DNA of 21,397 nt from PNMQ01 sp964478775 (GTDB lineage: Bacteria; Pseudomonadota; Alphaproteobacteria; Paracaedibacterales; CAIOTO01). The stretch's first letter is position 1. Each line of letters starts with the position of its first letter. Below, piece by piece: positions 15,964-21,397 of this stretch. The stretch covers positions 1 to 21,397 of the forward strand of contig CAYZJC010000028.1 of assembly GCA_964478775.1 (NCBI GenBank), read 5' to 3'. A program made the translations under genes and the position numbers. The notes beneath the pieces are model-generated. The model was not told the origin of the DNA. It made no database searches and worked only from the letters and a program-made list of their open reading frames with translations.

Positions 15964-16332
15964 TTACAGAACCTCTGGTGCTAATGAGATAATCTTCATG
16001 TAACCAGCTGAACGCAATTCACGTGTTACTGGACCGAAGATACGACTTCCAATTGGCTCACCTTGTTTGTTGATAAGAACAGCTGCATTCTTGTCGAAAG
16101 CAATCAAGGAGCCATCTGCTCTTTTAATTGCTTGGCTGGTTCTTACGATTACCGCACGGTGAACATCACCTTTTTTAACTTTTCCGCGTGGAACGGCATC
16201 TTTAATAGAAACGATAATAATATCGCCTACTGAAGCATAACGACGTTTTGACCCACCGATAACTTTAATACACAGAACTTCCTTTGCACCGGAATTGTCT
16301 GCTACATCTAAACGACTTTCTGTTTGAATCAT
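15964..16332 (-). CDS. rplN: 50S ribosomal protein L14
   Basis: L14 lies on the subunit interface and is the docking site for the silencing factor RsfS. The 122-aa protein begins MIQTESRLDVADNSGAKEVL and shows KVKKGDVHRAVIVRTSQAIK, DKNAAVLINKQGEPIGSRIF and the end GYMKIISLAPEVL, all diagnostic. A GGA-type ribosome-binding site precedes the ATG at 16332, 12 bases after rpsQ. This is the conventional first gene of the spc group, but there is no promoter-sized space before it. Confidence 0.98.
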   Translation of the reverse strand: MIQTESRLDVADNSGAKEVLCIKVIGGSKRRYASVGDIIIVSIKDAVPRGKVKKGDVHRAVIVRTSQAIKRADGSLIAFDKNAAVLINKQGEPIGSRIFGPVTRELRSAGYMKIISLAPEVL

Positions 16333-16344
16333 TGTTCCGACTTT

Positions 16345-16578
16345 CTATACTTTGCCATCCACAACCCATTTCTTTGTTTTAGAAATTGGTGCAGATTCAA
16401 TAATTCTTACAATGTCACCGACCTTGTATATGTTTGTTTCATCATGAGCAGCATACTTTTTATGTCGCTTCATATATTTTTTGTATACAGGATGCATAAT
16501 GTTGCTTTCTACGCGAACGGAAACTGTTTTATCCGCCTTATCACTAACAACGACACCCTGAAGAACACGCCTTGGCAT
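16345..16578 (-). CDS. rpsQ: 30S ribosomal protein S17
   Basis: S17 is a primary 16S rRNA-binding protein with an OB fold. The 77-aa protein has RRVLQGVVVSDKADKTVSV, the signature KKYMKRHKKYAAHDE and VGDIVRIIESAPISKTKKW. AGGGAG before the ATG at 16578 is a strong ribosome-binding site. It is the last gene of the S10 group here, 16 bases after rpmC. Confidence 0.98.
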   Translation of the reverse strand: MPRRVLQGVVVSDKADKTVSVRVESNIMHPVYKKYMKRHKKYAAHDETNIYKVGDIVRIIESAPISKTKKWVVDGKV

Positions 16579-16594
16579 GGTTAACTCCCTACCC

Positions 16595-16789
16595 TTATGC
16601 TGATTTTTTCAGCTGTTGAATACGCGTCTTTATCTGTGCGATATCGCGACGGATTTGACGCAAACGATTTGGATTGGTTTCCTGTGAAGTGGAAGCGAGG
16701 ATACGAATGTTCAAGCTTTCCTTTTTCAAATTCACCGCATTTTGGTACAACTCTGAAAGAGTCAGATTTTTTAATGTATCAAATTTCAT
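16595..16789 (-). CDS. rpmC: 50S ribosomal protein L29
   Basis: L29 is a small helical protein at the peptide exit tunnel, near where trigger factor and SRP dock. The 64-aa protein reads as two helices, with LKKESLNIRILASTSQETNP and LRQIRRDIAQIKTRIQQL, the conserved family pattern. AAAGG lies 9 bases before the ATG at 16789. Unlike the other junctions of the S10 group, it is preceded by a 56-base spacer containing a terminator-shaped hairpin and a promoter-like match, so it may be expressed differently from rplP. Confidence 0.96.
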   Translation of the reverse strand: MKFDTLKNLTLSELYQNAVNLKKESLNIRILASTSQETNPNRLRQIRRDIAQIKTRIQQLKKSA

Positions 16790-16791
16790 AA

Positions 16792-16820
16792 ATAATAACC
16801 TTTACTTGCTTATTTTTCAA
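16792..16820 (-). promoter_or_regulatory. Sigma70-like promoter match before rpmC
   Basis: Read on the minus strand, TTGAAA (16820-16815), a 17-base spacer and TATTAT (16797-16792) match the sigma70 consensus at 10 of 12 positions with ideal spacing, just downstream of the hairpin. The expected transcription start would be at about 16783-16787, within or just past the rpmC start codon. It would therefore give a leaderless or rpmC-skipping transcript. In AT-rich DNA such matches also arise by chance. Confidence 0.3.
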
Positions 16821-16824
16821 GCTT

Positions 16825-16851
16825 AAAAAGAGGTAGGCTTAAAACCTACCC
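16825..16851 (-). terminator. Terminator-like hairpin between rplP and rpmC
   Basis: On the minus strand, GGTAGGTT (16850-16843) pairs with AGCCTACC (16839-16832) around a TTA loop: eight pairs including one G-T, with a ninth G-T possible. TCTTTTT (16831-16825) follows at once. This is the form of a Rho-independent terminator and it includes the rplP stop codon (16848-16846). No other spacer in the ribosomal block shows one. It probably attenuates rather than ends transcription, since the essential genes rpmC to rplQ lie beyond it (inference). Confidence 0.6.
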
Positions 16852-17256
16852 TATACGACGGACAAACTTTGTTTGAATCGGCAATTTAGCTGAAGCAAGT
16901 GAGAATGCTACTTCTGCAATTTCAGGCGCTACACCATCTAGTTCAAACATGATGCGACCTGGCTTCACACGGCAAATCCAATATTCTGGATTTCCCTTAC
17001 CGCTACCCATACGGACTTCAGCAGGCTTTTGTGTTACTGGCACATCAGGGAATATACGAATCCATACACGACCCACACGACGAATGTGACGTGTAATCGC
17101 ACGACGTGCAGCTTCGATTTGACGAGCTGTAATACGTGCTGGTTCCATCGCTTTCAAACCACAGCTACCAAAGTTAAGGGTGGTTCCACCCTTAGCATTG
17201 CCATGAATTTTTCCTTTAAACGCTTTACGGAATTTTGTTTTCTTTGGAGATAACAT
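16846..17256 (-). CDS. rplP: 50S ribosomal protein L16
   Basis: L16 helps place the acceptor end of A-site tRNA in the large subunit. The 136-aa protein begins MLSPKKTKFRKAFKGKIHG and carries ARQIEAARRAITRHIRRVGR, then WIRIFPDVPVTQKPAEVRMG. MGSGKG lies at 83-88 and is preceded by the arginine that some bacteria hydroxylate. AGAGG precedes the ATG at 17256, 14 bases after rpsC. The stop codon falls inside the hairpin that follows. Confidence 0.98.
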   Translation of the reverse strand: MLSPKKTKFRKAFKGKIHGNAKGGTTLNFGSCGLKAMEPARITARQIEAARRAITRHIRRVGRVWIRIFPDVPVTQKPAEVRMGSGKGNPEYWICRVKPGRIMFELDGVAPEIAEVAFSLASAKLPIQTKFVRRIG

Positions 17257-17270
17257 GATAACCTCTGACC

Positions 17271-17948
17271 TTATTTATTGACGACGTAATCAGAAGTCTT
17301 CTTGTCTTGAGCCATAGGATCGTGATCTTTGATCTCGCCCTTATAAACCCAAACTTTGATTCCGATTGCACCGTATGTTGTTTGTGCAGTACTTGTTGCA
17401 TAATCAATATCTGAACGCAATGTATGTAGAGGCACACGACCTTCTCGATACCATTCAATACGTGCAATTTCAGCACCACCAAGACGGCCAGCAGTATTCA
17501 CACGTATACCCAATGCACCTTGACGCATTGCTGTTTGCATACCACGCTTCATCGCACGACGGAAAGAAACACGACGTTCGATTTGTTGCGCAATACCATC
17601 AGCTATCAACTTTCCATCAAGTTCAGGCTTTCTCACCTCAACAATATTCACTGCAACTTCAGCAGCTGTCATCTTGGTCAAAGTTTGCTTCAATTTGTCA
17701 ATATCAGCACCTTTTTTACCAATCAAAACACCTGGACGCGCAGCATAAATGTTTACACGAACTTTTTTTGCTGGGCGTTCAATAATAACCTTTGAAATAC
17801 CTGCTTGTGCTAAAGACTTAACGATGTAGGCTCTAATTTCAAAATCTTGATGCAAATATTTTGCATAATCCTTCGCAGCAAACCAACGTGAATCCCACGT
17901 ACGGTTAATACCAAGTCGCATCCCTACTGGATTTACTTTTTGTCCCAT
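17271..17948 (-). CDS. rpsC: 30S ribosomal protein S3
   Basis: S3 forms part of the mRNA entry tunnel and helicase region. The 225-aa protein begins MGQKVNPVGMRLGI. It has a KH domain at about 39-107 with GKKG at 77-80 inside VLIGKKGADIDKLK, then ERRVSFRRAMKRGMQTAMRQ and the signature GRLGGAEIARIEWYREGRVP. The C-terminus ends in a short charged tail. The ATG at 17948 overlaps the rplV stop by one base (TAATG), so the two are translationally coupled. Confidence 0.98.
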   Translation of the reverse strand: MGQKVNPVGMRLGINRTWDSRWFAAKDYAKYLHQDFEIRAYIVKSLAQAGISKVIIERPAKKVRVNIYAARPGVLIGKKGADIDKLKQTLTKMTAAEVAVNIVEVRKPELDGKLIADGIAQQIERRVSFRRAMKRGMQTAMRQGALGIRVNTAGRLGGAEIARIEWYREGRVPLHTLRSDIDYATSTAQTTYGAIGIKVWVYKGEIKDHDPMAQDKKTSDYVVNK

Positions 17949-18304
17949 TAGAGCGCTCCTCTTTCTTCAACAATGATGCTCAAGTGTGCAAATGGCTTTT
18001 CAATTCCGCTTGCTTTACCACGACCGCGCGCTTGAAATCTACGCAATTTCATGCCACTACCAACGAAAGCTTCCTTGACGTACAATGCGTCAACATCCAT
18101 TCCGTTATTGAATTCAGCATTCGCAACCGCTGAGTTTAATGTTTTATATACGTCTTTCGCAACACGCTTACGTGAAAACGCTAAATAAGTTAATGCTTTT
18201 TCCGCTTTCATACCACGGATTGCAGCAGCTAATAAGTTGAGCTTTCGAGGACTGACACGAATGTTGCGCAACACAGCTTTTGCTGTATTATTTTCATATG
18301 CCAT
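17948..18304 (-). CDS. rplV: 50S ribosomal protein L22
   Basis: L22 lines the narrow part of the exit tunnel with a beta hairpin whose tip is a known site of macrolide resistance mutations. The 118-aa protein has VLRNIRVSPRKLNLLAAAIR, KTLNSAVANAEFNNGMDVD and the hairpin region MKLRRFQARGRGKASGIEKP. The hairpin looks full length with no insertion. GAGG precedes the ATG at 18304, 5 bases after rpsS. Confidence 0.98.
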   Translation of the reverse strand: MAYENNTAKAVLRNIRVSPRKLNLLAAAIRGMKAEKALTYLAFSRKRVAKDVYKTLNSAVANAEFNNGMDVDALYVKEAFVGSGMKLRRFQARGRGKASGIEKPFAHLSIIVEERGAL

Positions 18305-18309
18305 TTTTA

Positions 18310-18585
18310 TTACCTCTTAGATTTCTTATCAGCACCGTGACCGTAATAGGTACGAGTTGGTGCAAATTCACCTAATTTATGTCCAACCATGTTTTCGGAA
18401 ACCAACACGGGAATGAACTTATGTCCATTGTGCACCCCAAATGTTACCCCAACGAATTGAGGTAATATTGTTGATCTACGAGACCATGTTTTAATGACGT
18501 CTTTACGACCCGACTCTCTTACCGTAGCTACCTTTTTAAGTAGATAACGATCAAAGAAAGGCCCCTTCCAAACTGATCTTGGCAC
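18310..18585 (-). CDS. rpsS: 30S ribosomal protein S19
   Basis: S19 sits in the head of the small subunit beside S13. The 91-aa protein starts at GTG (18585), read as MPRSVWKGPFFDRYLLKK, with a strong AAGGAG 9 bases upstream. No ATG would keep this conserved opening. It shows SRRSTILPQFVGVTFGVHNG, KFIPVLVSENMVGHKLGEFA and PTRTYYGH. The gap to rplB is 12 bases. Confidence 0.97.
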   Translation of the reverse strand: MPRSVWKGPFFDRYLLKKVATVRESGRKDVIKTWSRRSTILPQFVGVTFGVHNGHKFIPVLVSENMVGHKLGEFAPTRTYYGHGADKKSKR

Positions 18586-18597
18586 GCCTAATTCTCC

Positions 18598-19425
18598 TTA
18601 TTTCTTGTTACGACGACGTACAATTAAATTACTTGTACGCTTATTTGTACGGGTTTTCTTACCCTTGGTTTTCTTACCCCATGGAGTCACTGGATGACGG
18701 CCACCAGACGTACGACCTTCACCACCACCATGCGGGTGATCGATTGGGTTCATTGCCACACCACGTACAGTTGGGCGGATCCCCAACCAACGGCTGCGAC
18801 CAGCTTTACCCAAAGATTTGTTTTGATGATCTGGGTTAGAAACTGACCCAATGGAAGCACGGCATTCAGAACGCACTAAGCGAACTTCACCAGATACCAT
18901 CTTCAAAATAACATAACCTTCGTCACGGCCCATAATCTGAGCATAACAACCTGCGGAACGTGCAACCTGACCACCTTTACCGATTTTCAATTCGATATTG
19001 TGAACGATTGTACCAACAGGCATGTTTTTAAGTTGCATACTGTTACCTGGCTTAACGTCAGTTTTATCAGCAGAGATAACCATATCTCCTACTTGCAAAC
19101 GTTGTGGAGCCAAGATATAGCGTCTTTCACCATCAGCATAGTTAACCAATGCAATGAAAGCTGTACGGTTAGGATCGTATTCGATTCTTTCCACTGTACC
19201 TTCAACATCAAACTTGTTACGTGCGAAGTCAATCATACGATAGCGACGCTTGTGTCCGCCACCAATGTTCCAGTTTGTAATACGTCCATGGTGGTTACGA
19301 CCACCTGACTTACGCAAACCAACTGTCAATGATTTTTCAGGACTACCCTTCCAAAGACCTGAACGGTCAATGTTGACCAACTGACGTTGACCAGGGGTTG
19401 TAGGTTTATATTTCTTTAAAGCCAT
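18598..19425 (-). CDS. rplB: 50S ribosomal protein L2
   Basis: L2 is the most conserved large-subunit protein and supports the peptidyl transferase centre. The 275-aa protein has the N-terminal GLRKSGGRNHHGRITNWNIG, the RNA-binding RRYRMIDFARNKFDVEGTVE and, near the C-terminus, MNPIDHPHGGGEGRTSGGRH, then PVTPWG. The His in DHPHGGGEG corresponds to the one known to matter for peptidyl transfer in E. coli. AGGAG precedes the ATG at 19425, 2 bases after rplW. Confidence 0.98.
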   Translation of the reverse strand: MALKKYKPTTPGQRQLVNIDRSGLWKGSPEKSLTVGLRKSGGRNHHGRITNWNIGGGHKRRYRMIDFARNKFDVEGTVERIEYDPNRTAFIALVNYADGERRYILAPQRLQVGDMVISADKTDVKPGNSMQLKNMPVGTIVHNIELKIGKGGQVARSAGCYAQIMGRDEGYVILKMVSGEVRLVRSECRASIGSVSNPDHQNKSLGKAGRSRWLGIRPTVRGVAMNPIDHPHGGGEGRTSGGRHPVTPWGKKTKGKKTRTNKRTSNLIVRRRNKK

Positions 19426-19427
19426 TA

Positions 19428-19730
19428 TTATACTCCTGATGTTACGTCGATACGTGAGTCAGCATGAATGGTGACGATCGCACGTTTTGTGTTTTTTGTG
19501 AAACCACGACGCCCACGGAAAACTCTTGTTTTTCCTTTACGAATCAACGTGTTTACAGCTTCAACTTTAACTTCAAAAATAGCTTCTACAGCAGCTTTGA
19601 TTTCAGGCTTTGTAGCTGTCATATCAACTTCAAACGTATACTGTTTGTTTTCAGTAATGTTAGTTGATTTTTCTGAAACAATAGGTCGCCTAATGACATC
19701 ATAGTGTCTTAGATTAATTTTACTTGTCAT
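19428..19730 (-). CDS. rplW: 50S ribosomal protein L23
   Basis: L23 is at the exit of the peptide tunnel and is the docking protein for trigger factor and SRP. The 100-aa protein has YDVIRRPIVSEKSTNITENK, FEVDMTATKPEIKAAVEAIF and VKVEAVNTLIRKGKTRVFRG, the conserved family order. GAGAGG lies before the ATG at 19730, within the end of rplD. The two genes overlap by four bases (ATGA), indicating coupled translation. Confidence 0.98.
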   Translation of the reverse strand: MTSKINLRHYDVIRRPIVSEKSTNITENKQYTFEVDMTATKPEIKAAVEAIFEVKVEAVNTLIRKGKTRVFRGRRGFTKNTKRAIVTIHADSRIDVTSGV

Positions 19731-20347
19731 TTTAGCCTCTCTTCAAGTGCACGTAAGCCAGCAACGCTGAGAACCAGCTTTTCTTTACGAATAATGTCAT
19801 ACACGTTCGCACCAACGGATGGCAAAACATCCATACCAGGAATGTTTGACACTGCACTAGCAAGACCATGGTTTACAGTCATACCGTCGATAAACAAAGC
19901 GGAATTTGTACCGAGATGTTCAAATGTCTTCATTGCGTCACGTGTTTTGTGTGAATCTAATTCAAATGTATCCATAACAGTCAAATTACCACCCAAAGCT
20001 TTCGCAGATAAAGCCATTTTAAGACCCATTGCACGAACTTTTTTAGGTAAGGAATACGCATGGCTTCTTGCAACCGGCCCGAATATGATACCACCCCCAC
20101 GGAATTGCGCACCGCGCTTTGAACCGTGACGTGCACCACCAGAACCTTTTTGCTTTACGATCTTTTTTGTAGAACCGCTTACACTGGAACGCCCTTTAGC
20201 TTGGTGTGTACCAGCTTGACGACGTGCTAACTGCCAATGTACAACACGGGACAGAATATCAGAACGCGGGTCTAATGAAAAAATTGAATCTTGTACTTCA
20301 ATTTCTTCCTTAACTGCATTATTTTTATCAAATACTTGTATCTTCAT
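19727..20347 (-). CDS. rplD: 50S ribosomal protein L4
   Basis: L4 extends a loop into the exit tunnel and in E. coli also represses the S10 operon. The 206-aa protein has HWQLARRQAGTHQAKGRSSV, the loop with KQKGSGGARHGSKRGAQFRG, then FGPVARSHAYSLPKKVRAMG. The tunnel-loop GSGGARHGS is intact. Only a weak GAGAAG precedes the ATG at 20347, 12 bases after rplC. Whether autogenous control by L4 applies cannot be judged, as the S10 leader would lie in a 21-base spacer after tuf. Confidence 0.98.
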   Translation of the reverse strand: MKIQVFDKNNAVKEEIEVQDSIFSLDPRSDILSRVVHWQLARRQAGTHQAKGRSSVSGSTKKIVKQKGSGGARHGSKRGAQFRGGGIIFGPVARSHAYSLPKKVRAMGLKMALSAKALGGNLTVMDTFELDSHKTRDAMKTFEHLGTNSALFIDGMTVNHGLASAVSNIPGMDVLPSVGANVYDIIRKEKLVLSVAGLRALEERLK

Positions 20348-20359
20348 GATTTATACTTC

Positions 20360-21004
20360 TCAACTGCGCGCTGTTTTCTTGATCGCATCGCGAACAAATA
20401 CTATACCACTTTTTGGACCAGGAACGCTACCCTTAATATACAATAGTCCGCGTTCTGCATCGACTGCTTGAATGACAAGATTTTGTTTCGTCACTTTAAC
20501 ATGTCCCATGTGTCCGGCCATCTTCTTGTTCTTAAACACTTTACCTGGATCCTGACGGTTACCTGTAGAACCATGGCTTCTGTGTGACACAGACACACCA
20601 TGGCTGGCACGTAAACCACCAAAGTTGTGGCGCTTCATTGCACCAGCAAAACCTTTACCGATTGAAGTACCTGTAACGTCAACAAACTGACCACTTTCAA
20701 AGTGACCTGCAGTCAACACAGTACCGACGTCTAGCATGGCTTCTTCACTCACGCGAAATTCTTTAAGAATCTTACATGGTGTCATATTTTTCTTAGCAAA
20801 TGCTTCACGTTGTGGTTTTGCGAGTTTCGTTGGGGCGACTTCAGCCGTCCCTAATTGAACTGCAGTGTATCCGTGAACATCATTTGTTTTTTGTTCTACG
20901 ACCGTGCAAGGAGTTACCTTTAACACGGTAACCGGCACTTGGGACCCGTTTTCTTCAAAAACTTGGGTCATACCGATTTTTTCAGCAATTAAACCTGTTC
21001 TCAT
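20360..21004 (-). CDS. rplC: 50S ribosomal protein L3
   Basis: L3 is one of two assembly initiators of the large subunit and reaches toward the peptidyl transferase centre. The 214-aa protein begins MRTGLIAEKIGMTQVFEENG and carries the signature GAMKRHNFGGLRASHGVSVS, then HRSHGSTGNRQDPGKVFKNK. Gln151 in the latter lines up with the glutamine that PrmB methylates in E. coli. AAGGAT precedes the ATG at 21004, 9 bases after rpsJ. Confidence 0.98.
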   Translation of the reverse strand: MRTGLIAEKIGMTQVFEENGSQVPVTVLKVTPCTVVEQKTNDVHGYTAVQLGTAEVAPTKLAKPQREAFAKKNMTPCKILKEFRVSEEAMLDVGTVLTAGHFESGQFVDVTGTSIGKGFAGAMKRHNFGGLRASHGVSVSHRSHGSTGNRQDPGKVFKNKKMAGHMGHVKVTKQNLVIQAVDAERGLLYIKGSVPGPKSGIVFVRDAIKKTARS

Positions 21005-21013
21005 TTTCTATCC

Positions 21014-21322
21014 TTAGAGTTTGATTTCAACATCAACACCAGCGGCGAGATCAAGCTTCATCAAGGCGTCCACAGTCTGTGGTAACCAGTTGACAATATC
21101 TATCAAACGCTTGTGTGTTCTTATTTCAAATTGTTCACGTGACTTCTTATCGATGTGAGGTGAACGATTTACTGTATACCTTCTCGTGCGAGTTGGCAAG
21201 GGAATTGGTCCACGGACCTCTGCCCCAGTTCTCTTTGCCGTGTTCACGATCTCGCGAACAGACACATCAAGCAAGCGATGATCATAGGCTTGCAAACGTA
21301 TACGTATTGCCTGATTTTCCAT
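21014..21322 (-). CDS. rpsJ: 30S ribosomal protein S10 (NusE)
   Basis: S10 is in the head of the small subunit and, as NusE, couples RNA polymerase to the ribosome and to antitermination complexes with NusB. The 102-aa protein has IRIRLQAYDHRLLD, the signature RGPIPLPTRTRRYTVNRSPH (37-56), and KKSREQFEIRTHKRLID. A GAGAG ribosome-binding site precedes the ATG at 21322. It follows tuf by 21 bases, so the S10 genes are joined to the str-type group without a separate leader region. Confidence 0.98.
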   Translation of the reverse strand: MENQAIRIRLQAYDHRLLDVSVREIVNTAKRTGAEVRGPIPLPTRTRRYTVNRSPHIDKKSREQFEIRTHKRLIDIVNWLPQTVDALMKLDLAAGVDVEIKL

Positions 21323-21343
21323 TATAAACTCTCGCTTTCTTAA

Positions 21344-21397
21344 TTATTTCAAAATTTTCGCAACAACGCCAGCACCGACGGTACGTCCACCTTCGCG
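21344..21397 (-). CDS. tuf: Elongation factor Tu, 3' end only
   Basis: The last 17 codons and the TAA stop of an EF-Tu gene run off the right edge of the window. The translated end REGGRTVGAGVVAKILK is the conserved C-terminus of domain 3 of EF-Tu, the GTPase that delivers aminoacyl-tRNA to the ribosome. The tuf-rpsJ order is the normal str/S10 junction. The rest of the gene lies outside the window. Confidence 0.96.
   Translation of the reverse strand, partial: REGGRTVGAGVVAKILK

Noticed and set aside
16597..17785. Long plus-strand open frames opposite rpmC, rplP and rpsC
   Set aside because: Antisense shadows of highly conserved ribosomal genes, with no ribosome-binding sites and no family resemblance.

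Overview
The window is from an AT-rich alphaproteobacterium. Support comes from three gene families typical of that class: an NDUFS4-like complex I accessory subunit, an ELM1/DUF1022-family protein and system I cytochrome c maturation. The gene order secY-adk-rpsM-rpsK-rpoA-rplQ, without rpsD, fits as well. The low G+C suggests a host-associated lineage such as Holosporales or a relative, but this is inference. An intact aroC argues against the most reduced intracellular lineages, which have lost the shikimate pathway.

Layout. Positions 106-1836 (+) carry a cytochrome c heme lyase CcmF that lacks the usual first membrane helix. Everything else is on the minus strand. At 1848-2678 lies an unrecognised secreted protein with a low-complexity Q/N/P/S-rich linker. 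At 2848-5319 is a compact cluster: NDUFS4-like subunit, ELM1-like protein, then chorismate synthase aroC. Positions 5320-5648 are a 329-base gap with no intact gene and a faint decayed coding remnant. From 5649 to the right edge runs one very long co-directional block, read right to left: tuf (3' end only), the S10 genes (rpsJ to rpsQ), the spc genes (rplN to secY and adk), the alpha genes (rpsM, rpsK, rpoA, rplQ), then an HtrA/DegP periplasmic protease and a RodZ-like membrane protein. Most junctions are 0-42 bases or overlapping.

How the genes work together: the ribosomal block supplies most core proteins of both subunits, the RNA polymerase alpha subunit, the SecY translocon and adenylate kinase. 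The attached HtrA and RodZ-like genes probably share its transcription. The one clear interruption is a 56-base spacer between rplP and rpmC. It holds a terminator-shaped hairpin with a T-run, followed by a sigma70-like promoter match.

Two 10-N runs are assembly gaps, one in htrA (6551-6560) and one in secY (11012-11021). The secY gene continues intact on the far side of its gap in a different frame, ending at 10802, so it is not truncated. I see no CRISPR array, transposon, tRNA, rRNA or clearly novel multi-gene system. The points most worth a second look are the hairpin/promoter pair inside the S10 block, the secreted orphan, the RodZ-like protein with an acidic tail, and the shortened CcmF.
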